Position numbers and translations under genes: made by a program. Under the pieces are notes generated by a model, which was not told the origin of the DNA, did no database searches, and saw only the letters and a program-made list of their open reading frames with translations. From Diphasiastrum complanatum (taxonomy: Eukaryota; Streptophyta; Lycopodiopsida; Lycopodiales; Lycopodiaceae), in assembly GCA_029204225.1 (NCBI GenBank), contig CM055100.1, positions 22,693,810 through 22,757,809 of the forward strand: a DNA stretch of 64,000 nt, in the 5' to 3' direction. Shown here piece after piece: positions 22,499 through 34,468 of this stretch (its first letter is position 1; each line of letters starts with the position of its first letter).

Positions 22499-24347
22499 AT
22501 GGCATCGACTATGAGGACCAGGTAGAATGGGCAAGTGGCACAGATGCCCTTCAAAGGATGCTATCTGAGAGCAGGGCATATGAGGCTAATATGCCGAGTG
22601 AGGAGGAGATTTTGGCTTTTCAAAAAAAGTATCCGCCACCTCCCATATATCGTTATTCCAGCTGACCAGCAATCGACCATTATTGCTGGTCACAATTTAG
22701 AAGCTGTTGGTGTGATCCAAACTGACGAGGAGGATTTGGTAACTACACCTTCTCACAAAAGTCATTTACTATTTAACATGTAATTGATGATTAGTCTGCT
22801 AGTTTGACTAGCACTTGATTATGTGTTGTAGAAAATCGTTGAAGTTGATGCCTTTGCTAGCAGTCATGGAGGATTGAGAGAGAGACAAGGCGGGAGGCAG
22901 AAGGATGTCTCGTTGGCTCATTATTTGAAATATTTTGTAAATAATAAAATTTGTATTCTTCATAAAAGGTTTTTTGTGAATGCGAGAATCTTAATCATGG
23001 CCATCAAGGCCCTATCTTATTTTGCCCAAGGGCATAAATATCAAAAAATACATATAGAATCATTTTTGTCAAAAGAGATGTTTTTCTTACGTGTCAGAAA
23101 ATGTTCCTATGAGATCATCTGCTCTGGCAATTCTATCAGGATATATAAATTTGAGCAAAAGACGATCCACTTGATTTTTGGATCCGTATGATAAGAAAAA
23201 GCTCCTTCATGACCACACAACAAAAATTGTCCTTAGAGACAATGAAAAAAAATGATTGTACTCTTTTCCGCTTAATGTATGTTTGAGAATTTTTAATCAC
23301 ACGCGTTTGATCTTTATTGAATGCCACAAATCTAATTTTGGCTTATAAATTTACATGCTTTTTTGAATCTTTGATATTTAGTTGATCTTGTTGTGTATCG
23401 AACTTGAGCTCATCTATAAAACCATTGGAATAACTGAATGATGTAACTATTTTTTGAGGATGTTCCACCATGTTGTGTATTTTGATGAAATGTTGCTCTT
23501 GCCTACCAACGTGATTTCTCCATTCCTTGTGAGGACCATATACTCAAACTGCCATACTTTTTTGCAAATAATGATGCATGATGCCTTAGTATGTGCTGCA
23601 ATATCAAAGATTTATGCATTGGTTAGAAAAATATGCATTGGTTAGAATCTATCAAATGAGAAGAGCCATGAGGAATCCCAAGAATCCCACGAAGCTTGGA
23701 TGGTGCTCCAAAAAGGATTGGAGGAAGGTGAAAGGCAAATTTTTGCAAAACAATCCCCAAAAGTATGAACAACAACGTAGGGCAGCCGTCGAGAAGCTCT
23801 TAAAACATGGCCAACGTCACTTGGGATCGGGAGAAAGGGGCAATCTAGAGAACCAATTTGTAAGTGCAATATTTTTTACTAGGATTCTATTTTTGTAGTG
23901 AGATTGTTAATGTTTTTTATTGCTAAACTATAATGTATTGCTAAACTATGTTTTTTTGTTGAATGTAGCTTAGTGATTTTGGAAGACACATGATCATCGC
24001 GGAGTACAAACAAGGTTATGATCATGGATATGCCGGCCTTAAGGCTTTTATGGAATCCCATGGATTGTTTCCAATCGTAAACTTCTAACCTTTATTGTTT
24101 TGTGATTGTTTACTTTGTGGTTTACAAGTAAGTTTAATCTCAATTTATTAAATCTTTAATTCTATTTCGTAGAGAGGCTCTACAACTTCGAGCGTTTGTG
24201 ATGTGGAAGAAAATGAGAAAAAATTTTAAGAGCAAATGTGGAAGAGAACGTGGATGAGAGTGAAGGGGAGTTTGAAGATGTGGACACCAACGTACACCTA
24301 CAAGACGAAGGAGGCGAGGAGGGAGGAAGTGATGATGAGTAGAGGTT
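22499..24347 (+). other. Multi-exon gene of unknown family
   Basis: Five coding blocks can be joined by plausible splice sites. Block 1, about 22499-22738 (acceptor CCTCATAG; DGIDYEDQVEWASGTDALQR, later TIIAGHNLEAVGVIQTDEED), has one frameshift near 22660. Block 2 runs from 22832 to about 23190 (acceptor GTTGTAG; KIVEVDAFASSHGGLRERQG). Block 3 is about 23591-23860 (KLGWCSKKDWRKVKGKFLQN, GQRHLGSGERGNLENQF, donor TTT/GTAAGT). Block 4 is about 23969-24079 (acceptor AATGTAG; LSDFGRHMIIAEYKQGYDHG). Block 5 is about 24173-24347 (acceptor TTCGTAG) with a frameshift, then an acidic tail EEGGSDDE before TAG. No domain is recognised; the basic block 3 and acidic tail would suit a nucleic-acid-binding or transposase-like protein, which is inference only. 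Confidence 0.45.
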
Positions 24348-24920
24348 TTTAAATTAAATGTAAGGCCTTGTAGAGGGCAATGTAGGAAGGGAGACATTCT
24401 CACCTTCCATAATAGTTTGTAGAATTCAATCTTTCACTAGGTTCAAGAAGGAATGCTCCTACAGATCCCACCTTCCTAATGACTTCTACAAACAATGCTC
24501 AAGAAAAATGAAATTGATTTGAATCTAGAAACTCACAAAGGTTTCACTTGATTTTGATCCTCTCAATTTGACTTCTAGCCTCACTTTGGACTTCTAGTCA
24601 CAGTGCTCACACTCTCTCACAAAGATATAATGGAGATAAGATGAGATCCAATAAAAAAAAAAACTATCGAATTCTATCAATTTTCACTAGATATGCACAA
24701 AAAAATGACAATCTCTCTCCTTCTTCTTGATGGTTCTTCAAGGCCTATTAAAAAAAATTAAAAGGGCTTGAACTCAGCCTCAATTAATTAGATCTCATGA
24801 CACTAAGTCAAATCTAATTGATGGCAAACAAAATTTGATTCTTTTCCTTGAATTGTCATAAAAAAGCTATCAAATTGTTTGGATCTTATGAATAATGAAG
24901 ATTAAATGCAGGTATAGAAG

Positions 24921-25668
24921 TGTTGGAGGGTTTGCGGATCCCAAGGCAACCCTAACCGTAGTTAATAAGTGAGAGGGATTTGGCACCCTGTGTGTGTAAG
25001 TCCAACCCAATGATCACATAGTTATTTGATTAATTAGAAAGTTAATAAAAAGACTTTAGGCCTTTTTGCTGGACTTTTAATGTCGCAAGGCCTAAATGTC
25101 AAGTTAGTGAATAAAGCTGGGTTTCCTTCCAATTTGGATGGTTCCCACTTTTTTTTAAAATTGAATAGTTAGGGAGGCAAAAATGGACCAATAGGATTCA
25201 AAGGCCAGGGTCCTCCTCTCTACTATAAAAAGATACCAACTCAAGTTTGCTACACATGTACATATCTTCATTTCAATAAAGCAGATTGGTTATCTTGTGA
25301 AATGGATTTATGAATGTCCTTGCTCTCTATCACTTTTCCTCCATCTCTCATGTTTTTATTGTGTTTTGCTAATTGTTGGATCTGATTGTTATTGGGATTG
25401 CATGTTTTTATACTTTTTCTGAGAGAGAAAGGGAGAGAGAGAAAGAGTAAGCTATCTGCATTGTGGATCTAGTGTTAATGGATGTAGTGTCAATGCTTAG
25501 GGTTAGTGGATGGTAGAGTTAGATGTGAATCTTCCATTCATGCTGAAATCTGAACTATGTTATCACTCTCATGGGAACGAATCTACGCGTGACAACTAAC
25601 TTCATTTCCTCGATGCTAGATTGATTAGATCTTGGGTTGAGGATAGGCAAGGAAAAAAATCCACTACA
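24921..25668 (+). repeat. Gypsy 5' LTR, left copy
   Basis: 748 bp with TG...CA ends, a TATA-like CTACTATAAAAAGATACC near 25212-25229 and a short GA-rich stretch (25421-25447). Copies of the same length occur at 43809-44556, 47381-48128 and 50950-51697, and a 3' fragment of it at 28726-28902 and 40523-40699. Confidence 0.9.
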
Positions 25669-25672
25669 ATTT

Positions 25673-25690
25673 TGGTGCCGTTGTCAGGGA
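25673..25690 (+). promoter_or_regulatory. Gypsy primer binding site
   Basis: TGGTGCCGTTGTCAGGGA lies four bases after the LTR end. It is a variant of the TGGCGCCGTTGCCGGGGA-type primer site used by many plant gypsy elements. The same site precedes the other three LTR copies in inverse orientation. Confidence 0.82.
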
Positions 25691-26840
25691 GCTACGCCAA
25701 TTTTTCAGTTTGCAGCATGTTTGTTGGATGGTTAGCTTGCATTAGGCATCTTGTCGTGGCATGAATAGTGTTAAATCTGCATTTAGAGTTAGTTTGGGAG
25801 TGATTTTGTCTGATTTGAGTGGATTTGCTTGTTTGAAATCTAATCTGATTGTGGAACAGGGAAAGCTACTCAGATCACCATCTTAAGATCCATTTGGGTC
25901 TGAGATTTAAAAAAACAATAAAAATTGGTCAAATCTATCAGATTTTGGTCAAAAGGAGACAGAAATCATCATTAGAGCTTATAACTTTTTATCCTCTTTC
26001 AAGAAACATTCGTCGAGTTGCAGGCACCTTCAGTTTTGATCACATAACCTTCAGTGTGAAGGGCGAACAATCCTTCCCAGCAGATTTTTTAAAACATCAG
26101 AAAAACCATCAAAAAACACCAAAAAAATCACCAAAACCTTAAAAATACAAAAAAAGAACCTTCGTCCAATTCACTGTGCATAGGTGTGATTCAAATCTAT
26201 CTACTAGCAAGTTGACGAATAACTATATCAGAAATAGAAGGTTTCTCAGAGGATCAGTTGTCATATCGTCATATTTTTGTCAAAAAAGTCTCTTTTTTGC
26301 AAAAATACCAGTATTACTCTTGATTCTTCACCAGAACCTTCGCCGAGTTTTTAGATTACTATTTTTGAGTTCTACAAACATTCATCCTATCCAGATCATT
26401 AAAAATCTTTATTTTTACCCTTGCCAAACTACAAAAATTGTGTTTTTGTGTGTCAAAAAACTTTACCAGTTCTACCCTAGCTTTATCTGTGTCAGATTCT
26501 GAGTCTGAGAATTCGGCGTTATTTCCATAGAATTTGTCAGAAGAGCCTGATTAGAGAGTTTTTTTCAAGAATAGCACTATCCGAGTGAATCTTTTCCTAG
26601 AGAACCTTCGCCAGTTTTATTTTTAGGTTCTGATTTTTCAGATCAAGTCCTTGTCAAATTTTAGGTCAAATCCTGATACAATTTGCTTTTGATTCTGAGA
26701 ATTTTTTCATTTTTGAGAAGTATTGATTGGTTGATTTTCGAAATCTTTTACACGATATAGGAATTTGATTCTTGTCAAGTGGAAGAAATCTAGCAGATCT
26801 AATCTGAGATCTCATTGTCTGCTTGATTTAATCTGTAAAG
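25691..26840 (+). other. Gypsy leader, non-coding
   Basis: About 1.15 kb lie between the primer site and gag. The words GAACCTTCG and CCTTCGCC recur several times (for example near 26158, 26335 and 26602). No conserved frame is visible. The equivalent DNA forms the first part of each 3.56-kb tandem unit. Confidence 0.6.
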
Positions 26841-28734
26841 ATGGTTGCCCTTGGAGGTGCCTCAGAAAGTCAATCCAATCATTGTTAGAAGAGCACCTCA
26901 TTTGGATCTATCCAACTACAATGGATTAACAGATCCAGTTAAATTTTTTTAGATCTATTCTGAATCTTGTGAAGTCTATGGCGAAGTTTTTCCCTAGGAT
27001 AAACTTAAGTTTTTTCCTATGGCCTTAACAGGCGCAGCACAAGATTCAAATATAATCAAGATGAAACTGAGCGTACAGATTGGGAGACTATTAAACGAGC
27101 CCTTATCACACGATTCAAACCTCGGAAGTTTATGGAAGACCTTTTCCTAATTTTAAGTAAAATTAAAATGGGAAAGCGAAAAATGGTTCGAGATTACATT
27201 GAATGGGTAAAGCGCCTTAGATCTGAGTGCGAACCATCGAAAATGCCATGGGATTAGACGTGAGCTGAAACACCATAACGAGTACGCACTTTTGCAAAAT
27301 GCTATGGATGATGCAATTTGGGAGGAAGATGAAGATTCAGATGATGAGCCGAATATCAGTATGTTTCCTTATACAGTAGGGCAGACCACTACAACATCCA
27401 CCACTATTGCATCAATGAATGTCAACACTACTACAAAAATGATTATCAATGAGTTCGCGAAACTCGAGAAGAACCAGCAGAAACAAATAGAAAAGTTGCA
27501 GTCGCAATTTGATGAGAAGATCAAAGCATTGGAAGATTTCCATGGACAAGCGAACAAGAAACCTAAGAAATTTGCAAAGACTTTTCCTACCAGGGAAAAT
27601 GTCTGGTGCTCTATTTGTACAGGAAATCACACAGTGAATGAGTGTCCTCAATTGAAGAAATGAATGGAAATCAGTATATGCCATTTGTGTAATTCGCCTG
27701 ATCATCAGACTGCATTTTGCAATTTCAATTTAGCAATGGTATGCCCAGATGGAATATCGAGAACCACATTATGGAGGAAATCCGGTAGCTAGACCTCGTC
27801 AATCTGCCCTTGGATACCCGGAACGATTAGCCTTACCTGCCCCACCAAAGCACTCTGCTCCCATCTGCCAATTTGATGGAACCAAAACCCAAAAGTGTCG
27901 AGCAATGGAACAATGGTAATGATCAAGAAGATGGATCTTCATAACAATATGTTATTTATGCTGTCGCACAACAACAAGCATCTAGAAACTGGACCAGAGC
28001 ACCACTTGGATGCTTTACATGTGGAGAAAATCACAGAGTTGCAGAATGTCCAAATGAAAAAAAATTTATACCATTCTGTCATGACTGTGGTTATGGGCAT
28101 TGCTATAAGGAATTTCTAGCAAAACCAAAGCCACCACCGGCTACAGCTCTTGTAAATTTGATAACAATCAAGCAAAGACCAGTAGCTCAGAATAAACCAA
28201 GTGTACTCTTGATGGTGGTCACCAGAGCACAAAAGCAGAAAGAACCCGTAGCAGATCCAGTACCTGCTGATTCTATACCATTAACTGATATACCAACAGC
28301 ATCTGGAGTCTATCCAAATCTTCATGCAGAAAAAAAAAAGATATCAAGATATGAGGCAGTGGATTAAACATCTGCAAGAAGAAGAGAAGCTTGAAGCTGC
28401 TAGAGCAACAGTCGAAGTTCGTTCTTCACCATTGCAGCCACCAGAAAATTCACGAACAAATATGAATGCTCAGTTGCATCATCATGAAGAACCCTTCAAG
28501 ATGACTGAATCAGAAGCACCGCGAACAAAACTGCTCATGAATATTTTGTCTAGTAAGATCAATATTTCGTTGGGAGAGTTCTTGAAGTTGGTGCCAAAAG
28601 CAAAAGAAGTATTAGCACAAAAGTTAACTCAAGTTGAACCAGAAGTTCATCAAGAGTCACTTTTTTGTATTGGATTTGAAGAATCTAATGAAGTACTCCT
28701 CCATGTCGGAGCAGCTTGGAAAAGTAATGCTTAG
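26841..28734 (+). pseudogene. Gypsy gag, broken
   Basis: The frame passes through VNPIIVRRAPHLDLSNYNGL, YSESCEVYGEVF, PMALTGAAQDSN (the retrotransposon gag helix region) and RDYIEWVKRLRSECEPSKM, with stops at about 26953, 26998 and 27256. The frame 27292-27663 has a coiled-coil stretch (NEFAKLEKNQQKQIEKLQSQ) and zinc knuckles: WCSICTGNHTVNECP (CX2CX3HX4C), ICHLCNSPNHQTAFC (CX2CX4HX4C) and further on CFTCGENHRVAEC. The last frame (28324-28734) runs straight into the deletion junction and ends in LTR-derived codons. Gag would package genomic RNA; this copy is defective. Confidence 0.82.
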
Positions 28735-28902
28735 GGTTAGTAGATGGTAGAGTTAGATGTGAATCTTCCATTCATGCTGAAATCTGAACTATGATATCGC
28801 TCTCATGGGAACGAATCTACGCGTGACAACTAACTTCATCTCCTCGATGCTAGATTGATTAGATCTTGGGTTGAGGATAGGCAAGGAAAGAAACCCACTA
28901 CA
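28726..28902 (+). repeat. Truncated gypsy 3' LTR, left copy
   Basis: Matches the last 177 bp of the 5' LTR (25492-25668). The gag frame enters it at the AATGCTTAGG word. It ends CCCACTACA at the AGAGG target duplication. Confidence 0.88.
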
Positions 28903-28907
28903 AGAGG

Positions 28908-29741
28908 CTTCCACACATGTGGATAGTATGGCTGCTGACCCTCACCAATTTTGGATGCCAAATCTGCACACTAAGATTTAATTTGAACTCACCCTCAAAA
29001 GACTAGTTTTCTAGCAACAAACTTGCTAAAAATGGATTGTGCTTCAATAATCAATTATCCTCTATTGATAGATACACCAATATATTGCAAACTAGTCATC
29101 AATTTCTTGATCTAGATTAGCAATTTAGGATCACACAATCAAGAGCAATCAAATACAATGATCAAACATGGAAGTCGGACCGCACAGGTGTCTAGTACGG
29201 CCTCTAGTATGGCCTGCTATCAGAGAATGAGTGTGATCAAGTTTAGTTTACAAAGCATTCACAAAAACACCAGACAAATGTAGGAAAAACTCAAGATTGC
29301 CAATTTGCTCTCAAAATTCTATCTCCTCACTATGGAATGATAGATTGTATGTACATTAGGGCTCCTCTCCTTTCTAGTTAGGTGAAAGTACAACATGTAA
29401 TAAGGAGACTAATTGACATTTTTTGCCCTAATATGTCAATCTTACCTAACCCTAGATTCATGCCAATTTGAGGGTTAGGTTGACCAACTACCTCCATGAT
29501 TTGAGGAGTTTGGTCCTATGATTTAAAAACTTGACTAAATAACCTAACTACTCCCTATAATCATGATCTAACCTATATAGGCTAGTCTACACACATGGCA
29601 AATTGGTTTCGCACGTGTGATTTACAAAGTACATCAAAAAATTACATATAATTAAGCTAGAATTGTCATTTTTCACACTAATCAAACACTCATGCCCTAT
29701 GCAACTCAGAGTATATGCAGAAGTGCAATGAATGTACGCAT
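28908..29741 (-). repeat. Copia LTR/leader remnant, left arm
   Basis: This is the inverse of 39605-40517. On the minus strand it is the LTR and start of the leader of the copia into which the gypsy element inserted. The LTR end and primer site are missing here because of a ~76-bp deletion at about 29060. Motifs such as CGCACGTGTG (about 29610) recur near other copia ends in the window. Confidence 0.65.
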
Positions 29742-31059
29742 GGAAAACTAAGTCTTGCAGCAAATGCTCAAACATTTCATGTCTAGGTATGATGTATAAT
29801 TGCAAGGTGGGTGTCACAATGCATTCTTGCACATTTTTGTACTTCTGTTTTTCAACTCCCCTATGTAATTGGGGTGGGCTATATCTACTCCCTCTAAAAA
29901 CTAAAAATGGGACATTTTTTTTAGTGTCTTGCATTCCCTAGAGGTTCTATTGCATATTCTCTAGTAGAGGACTAGATCAGCCCCTAGCTCCATTGTCTCA
30001 TTAGGGTTGTACCACCATTTGGCCAATCTAATGACACCATCCTTGTGGTGCGCAACAGTAACTGAGAACCTATATAAACTATCATAAGCATCTTTATAGT
30101 TCTACTACCAAGATGAGTGGCCATGTGAATATGACATGTGAGCTAGTGGATGGCCATAACTCAAGAGGTTGGTCATCAAGGGAAAACTCAACTGGAGGTA
30201 AATACAGATTGTAGGCATCAAAGTTCTTATAGAACAAGCTATCTGATAAAATATCCTTCCAGTGTACAGGATAAGCAAGTAGAGGGTTACGAAATTTCTA
30301 AGGTCTAGAAGCTTTGCATGTTGTCTCTTTTTTCTGATATTTATGCATTTGTCTTGCTAACATGGTGGCAATAGTCTTATTTGCAACTAATTCTACTTTG
30401 TTGTTGGCCATAGCTTTTCTCATGGCCCATGTACCGTTCTTCATGGCGTATTTGCCTCCTAGCCCTATCGCTAGTATCTTTGAGTACAATGTCCTTCTAC
30501 CTCTTGGTATCACGCTCCTTGTTTATACTAGTCAGTTCATTAGTTAATCTAATTCTGAGATTCTTTTTCTTCTTTCATCATTTAGGCTCTAAATTTCTAT
30601 GTTGGTTCTTTTCCATTCCTCTAGCACAAACCTAGTCATCTCTTACGACATCGGTCGGGTTGATTATTGCTTTATGGTTCTTCCACATGAGTTACAACAT
30701 GGTGTTCCATCACCTGTGGTTTAGCATTTATGTGAATATACATTTGATGAATCCACTAACAAATTCTACATCCCCTCCCGCTCTTTCCAATCATGTATTT
30801 GCATCAGACTTCTTCCAAAGCAGGTGTTTTATGGTACATACAATCAGGCCATCTACATCAACCCGCAGATTATGCTTTCGTAGTGTGTATCAAAACACAT
30901 TCTAGACAGTTCAAGGCTCATCATATGTTATAGTTGGGCTAGAAGCTAGGGATTCTCTAGGCCCAATTGGTTGATCATCTTTCTTACCCATCAAACACCA
31001 TACCATGCCTGACATTTCAGTGTTGTCGGACTCCATAGTTCCGCATTAATGATTATGTG
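29742..31059 (-). other. Degenerate sequence, possible coding relic
   Basis: On the minus strand, 30513-30100 can be read as GGKYAMKNGTWAMRKAMANN and, after TAG, NLYLPPVEFSLDDQPLELW, which looks formerly coding. I recognise no family. It lies downstream of the RNase H relic on the same strand, so it may be part of that element. The rest shows nothing. Confidence 0.3.
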
Positions 31060-31500
31060 GGAAGTGATTAAAGTACTTGGATCACACTAGCAGTATGATC
31101 ATGATTATAGGCTAGTGTGGCTAGGCTATCAACTCATAGGTTCTGTTCTCATGGAATGTGCATCCACTCGATATGGGAGAACTCTCTTGTGAGTTCATTG
31201 GTGGCGAGGTCATAGGCTTGCATTGTTCTGTTCTTGAGTTGAATACTCCGATCATACCTCAGATTAGGAGTTGAGAATATCCCAATATCTTTAGGTTGCC
31301 TATAGTCTGTGATAACCACATGGTCATTTGTAGGCCGATAAGAAGGGCTTTGTACTCGACAATGTTGTTTATAAATCCTTTACCTAACAATACCCCTATA
31401 CTTAGTTCAGTACCATTGGGATTTTGCAACGCTGCTCCTATGGCTTTCTCTCGGGTTGAATGTCTATAAGCTTCATCTACCTTCAGGGTATATACTAAAG
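31060..31500 (-). pseudogene. RNase H relic (archaeal-type, RVT_3-like)
   Basis: On the minus strand: YTLKVDEAYRHSTREKAIGA, ALQNPNGTELSIGVLLGKG, then NNIVEYKALLIGLQMTMWLS (conserved Glu in EYKAL) and LKILGYSQLLI, where the usual DSQL Asp is Tyr. After a frameshift come YDLATNELTREFSHIEWMHI and DSLATLAYNHDH. Order and motifs fit the second (archaeal-type) RNase H carried by some plant gypsy elements rather than the ordinary gypsy RNase H. It is inactive: one catalytic Asp is lost and stops interrupt it. Confidence 0.6.
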
Positions 31501-31719
31501 AAAATATATTTTTGGTATTTTAACCACTTTGATGATTTTTTTTTAAAAAAATTCAGTACCCTTCTATTTAGTGTATACATACAAGATCACTACAAGCTAC
31601 ATCTGAATTCTTAAGTGTTCCTAAGTATTCGTGATGTCTTTAGCTCCTTCATGGCGATAATTGAAAAAAATAGAAAAGCATATTACATACTATATAGGTA
31701 GTTTTGATTTTTCTCTAAC

Positions 31720-31890
31720 TATGATATGCTTTGATCTTGTTAATGTTGACTCGGTGCTTAAATGTTTCCCTGTTCAACTCAGCTAGCTTTACTATATTAT
31801 TTTCATAGAGTTTCTGGGGCATTAGTTCGTGTTTTGTTTCGTAGAGTAGTACTAGTTGTCCTTGGGCATGTAAAACCATTCCCATACTAG
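31720..31890 (-). pseudogene. Gypsy integrase C-terminal relic
   Basis: On the minus strand the frame reads GQLVLLYETKHELMPQKLYE, NNIVKLAELNREAFKHRVNI and NKIKAYH, the GPY/F-type end of a gypsy integrase (consensus DLVLLYD...VNGSRLKPY) with an internal deletion. It lies upstream, in reading direction, of the RNase H relic at 31500-31060. The integrase core is not recognisable further upstream. Confidence 0.5.
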
Positions 31891-33365
31891 TAATAATTTC
31901 ACGTCATTAATGATCTTGAACACCAATTAAATGCCATACTTAAAAGGTTTTGATATTGGTTCTTGTATTAAGGTGAGAATGTGAATGATAAAAGATAGAG
32001 CAAGTTGGCAAACATCAAATAAAGGTCCTAACTAAAAGGTTTTGACATTTACTATATCCAGCAAGGAACAGTTTTCAACAAACTCCCATCTTGCAATAGA
32101 ATTACCAAGTTCTGACACAAATCAATCGAACTTGTTATCAGCCACTTTTCTACCACAATAGTACTTTCTAAATTTTCCCCCTTTAAATCTTCAAACCAAA
32201 TATCTACTATAATCCACAAAGGATTTTTGTAATATCTAAATATCCTATCGTTTCTGATTCATAAAACAGGTCCATCATCGATATAACAGATTCTTCCTGG
32301 ATTCTCTGACAAATGTTTCTCCTTGATAATTCTCTTCTCTTCCTACTTCTCCCTCTTTTAACAGGAAATGATCCGAGTTTCTAAGAGGTGCAAATCAATC
32401 GAGATTTGCCCAGGAGAAGAGTCTAAGAATAGATCCGAGAAAATCTTGAAAGCCAAAAGAAGTGTTGCATCATTGTAAGTAAATACCAATGATATCCCAA
32501 CACAATGACTTTAACAAAAGATCTTCGTTATTACCAAGCTTGAGAATTAACCCGTAAATCAGAAAAGGATTTCTTGAAGATTCAAGTAGAGAAAACAATT
32601 TTAGAAAATAGTTTCATTAACCATTACTGTGACATCGATGGGTAATCAAAATTACCTTCCAAGAAATCACAAAAAATGGGGTTAATTAATGTGTTAAGAT
32701 AAAGAAATAGCTTATCGGGTTTCCGGTTTTGTAAATTTGAGATATTCTAAAAAAGGGGTCATGACCAATATCTCAAATTTTCGACAAAACACCCATTTTA
32801 TGACCGATAGTTTTTGGCATCTTTAAGATTTACGGCCATACTATGGTCATCTGATCCAATTAGTTTCAGATCTTCATTTTGGTATCGCCTGCGTCCCATA
32901 CCACAGGTTCTTCCTCCACGAAGGTCCTCCACTTCCTGATCAAAGTGTAAAAAAAAAGAACAACAATATGAAGTTTTCGAGATTTATAAAAAATTCCAAC
33001 TTCACTCAAACAAAAATTCTTTCGCCCCTTTTCACAATCTTTACGGTCACCGTAAGGCTCGCAATGACAGATTTAGAAATACGAAAGAATGAACCGACTT
33101 TTTCTTGTTCTAAACATCAAACAGTGTTGGTACGCCCACGGCTTCAAGAATATCAAGAAATGACTTTTTTGTTCCATTTCAGTTTCCTTCTTAGGCTTCT
33201 AGGTCATTTTTAGCCGTGTCCGATTCCGACAAGTTGGTAAAAAAATCCAAGAACTCGTGTTCTCGATTGTCCACAACAGTTAATTAAAGCGAATATACAT
33301 TTCGTCAATTGTGAAAAAGCCTTACGGAATCTCCCACCAGGAATTCAGCCCAGTCACAGCTCTAT
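31891..33365. other. No recognised gene
   Basis: About 1.5 kb of AT-rich DNA. I see no domain, terminal repeat or microsatellite of note. Confidence 0.4.
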
Positions 33366-33569
33366 GGGTTGTGTTGGTTTGTCCACCATCAGGTTCCTTT
33401 GTGTTGCTTGTGATTGGCATGCTTAGAATAGGATCCTTGGATTGAGGTCTTTATATTGGTATCAAAGCTCTGATACCAATATAAAATCCTCAATCCAAGG
33501 ATCCTATTCTAAGCATGCCAAATACAAGCAACACAAGGGAACCTGATGGTGGACAGACCAACCCAACCA
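33366..33569. repeat. Long palindrome centred on copia primer sites
   Basis: Two ~100-bp arms (33366-33467 and 33468-33569) are inverse copies with roughly 90% identity and no spacer. The centre holds TGGTATCAAAGC (33457-33468) facing GCTCTGATACCA (33467-33478), both versions of the initiator-Met primer site. The arms share the words GGATCCTTGGATTGAGG and GGCATGCTTAGAATAGGATC. The structure is two copia LTR ends joined head-to-head at their primer sites. It would fold into a very stable hairpin. Confidence 0.88.
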
Positions 33570-33720
33570 AACCTAGATCGAACAGATCTAGCCCCCAAGC
33601 TACAGATCAATCGCTCAAAGAGGAATGAGGCATCACACCAGCAGCATCCTGCCACCGGTCTTGCTATCAAGCATACACTAGTGGGAGGGCTACCCGAGAC
33701 CAGTCATGGGCATGACACCC

Positions 33721-33744
33721 CCCCCTCTCTCTCTCTCTCTCTCT
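33721..33744. repeat. Short (CT)n tract
   Basis: About 12 CT units. A run of about 16 G residues lies nearby at 33848-33863. The surrounding 33570-34250 has no recognised gene. Confidence 0.9.
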
Positions 33745-34468
33745 CCCTTGGGGCCAGCTGGCCCATCACGCTCCACCCACCCCTCCCGGCCGTTGGCCCT
33801 TGTTGATCCGCTCCAAGTGGGCAGGAGCAACTTGCTCCTGCCCACTTGGGGGGGGGGGGGGGGAAGGGCATATACTCCCATCCCCCTCCCCCCTTTTTTT
33901 TTCAAATTTTGTTTTAAAATGGGGGCCCAAGGAAATATTGGGCTCCCTTTACACTCATTCTAAGCTTAAAAAGATGAATTTTGAAGGGCTTGAAAAACGG
34001 TTATATTGGTATTTAAAATTTAAATTTGAGCCTTGTCAAATCATCATTACTATGGGTTGAGCAAGTAGAGTTAGAGGAGGGTTAGAATTTGGAGATCTAT
34101 TTTACACCATTGGATGTGCCATGTCATATGGACCATTCCATCTCAATTGTCACTCTCTTATTGGTACACATGTCGTCATTTACACTAATTATAATTAGTG
34201 AAGAGGCCCTTTTTGAGTCCAAAAAGGGCCCTAATGAAAGCTAGATAAGAGGCCGTGTGCAGATGTTTGGAAAGCACTGACGTTTCCAACATAGCCCACA
34301 TGAAGTTCTTGCAGTCCAGAGACATAGACCATGAAGACACATGATCAAATCAAAATCAAAAGCTTTCACATGAAGTGGGAGCAGCGACAACACTGTCATA
34401 ATAATAATAATGCTGAACTTAATAAGATCAATTGCAATTCTATTAATAAGTTTAGTAAACACTTCATT

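Larger units (their letters stand above)
24921..28902 (+). mobile_element. Pol-less gypsy element, left copy
   Basis: A full 748-bp 5' LTR (24921-25668, TGTTGGAGGG...CCACTACA), a primer site, a long leader, gag, and only the last ~177 bp of the 3' LTR (28726-28902) are present. The deletion joins the end of gag to LTR sequence at a shared AATGCTTAGG-type junction, removing all of pol and the 5' part of the 3' LTR. Flanking 5-mers are AGAAG (24916-24920) and AGAGG (28903-28907), a target duplication with one mutated base. The copy in the other arm has AGAGG on both sides. Confidence 0.88.
24395..29737. repeat. Left arm of ~5.4-kb inverted duplication
   Basis: This segment is repeated in inverse orientation at 39609-45081. 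Both arms share the same copia LTR and leader sequence, the same nested gypsy element, the same internal deletion junction and the same insertion point. The left boundary falls inside the copia gag codons for WKVRM; the right boundary is near the copia LTR start. Compared with the right arm it lacks about 76 bp near 29060, which in the right arm carries the copia primer site. Confidence 0.9.

Noticed and set aside
33546-33963. Overlapping open frames around CT and poly-G tracts
   Set aside because: Low-complexity Leu/Ser/Pro/Gly translation of simple repeats; no protein features.
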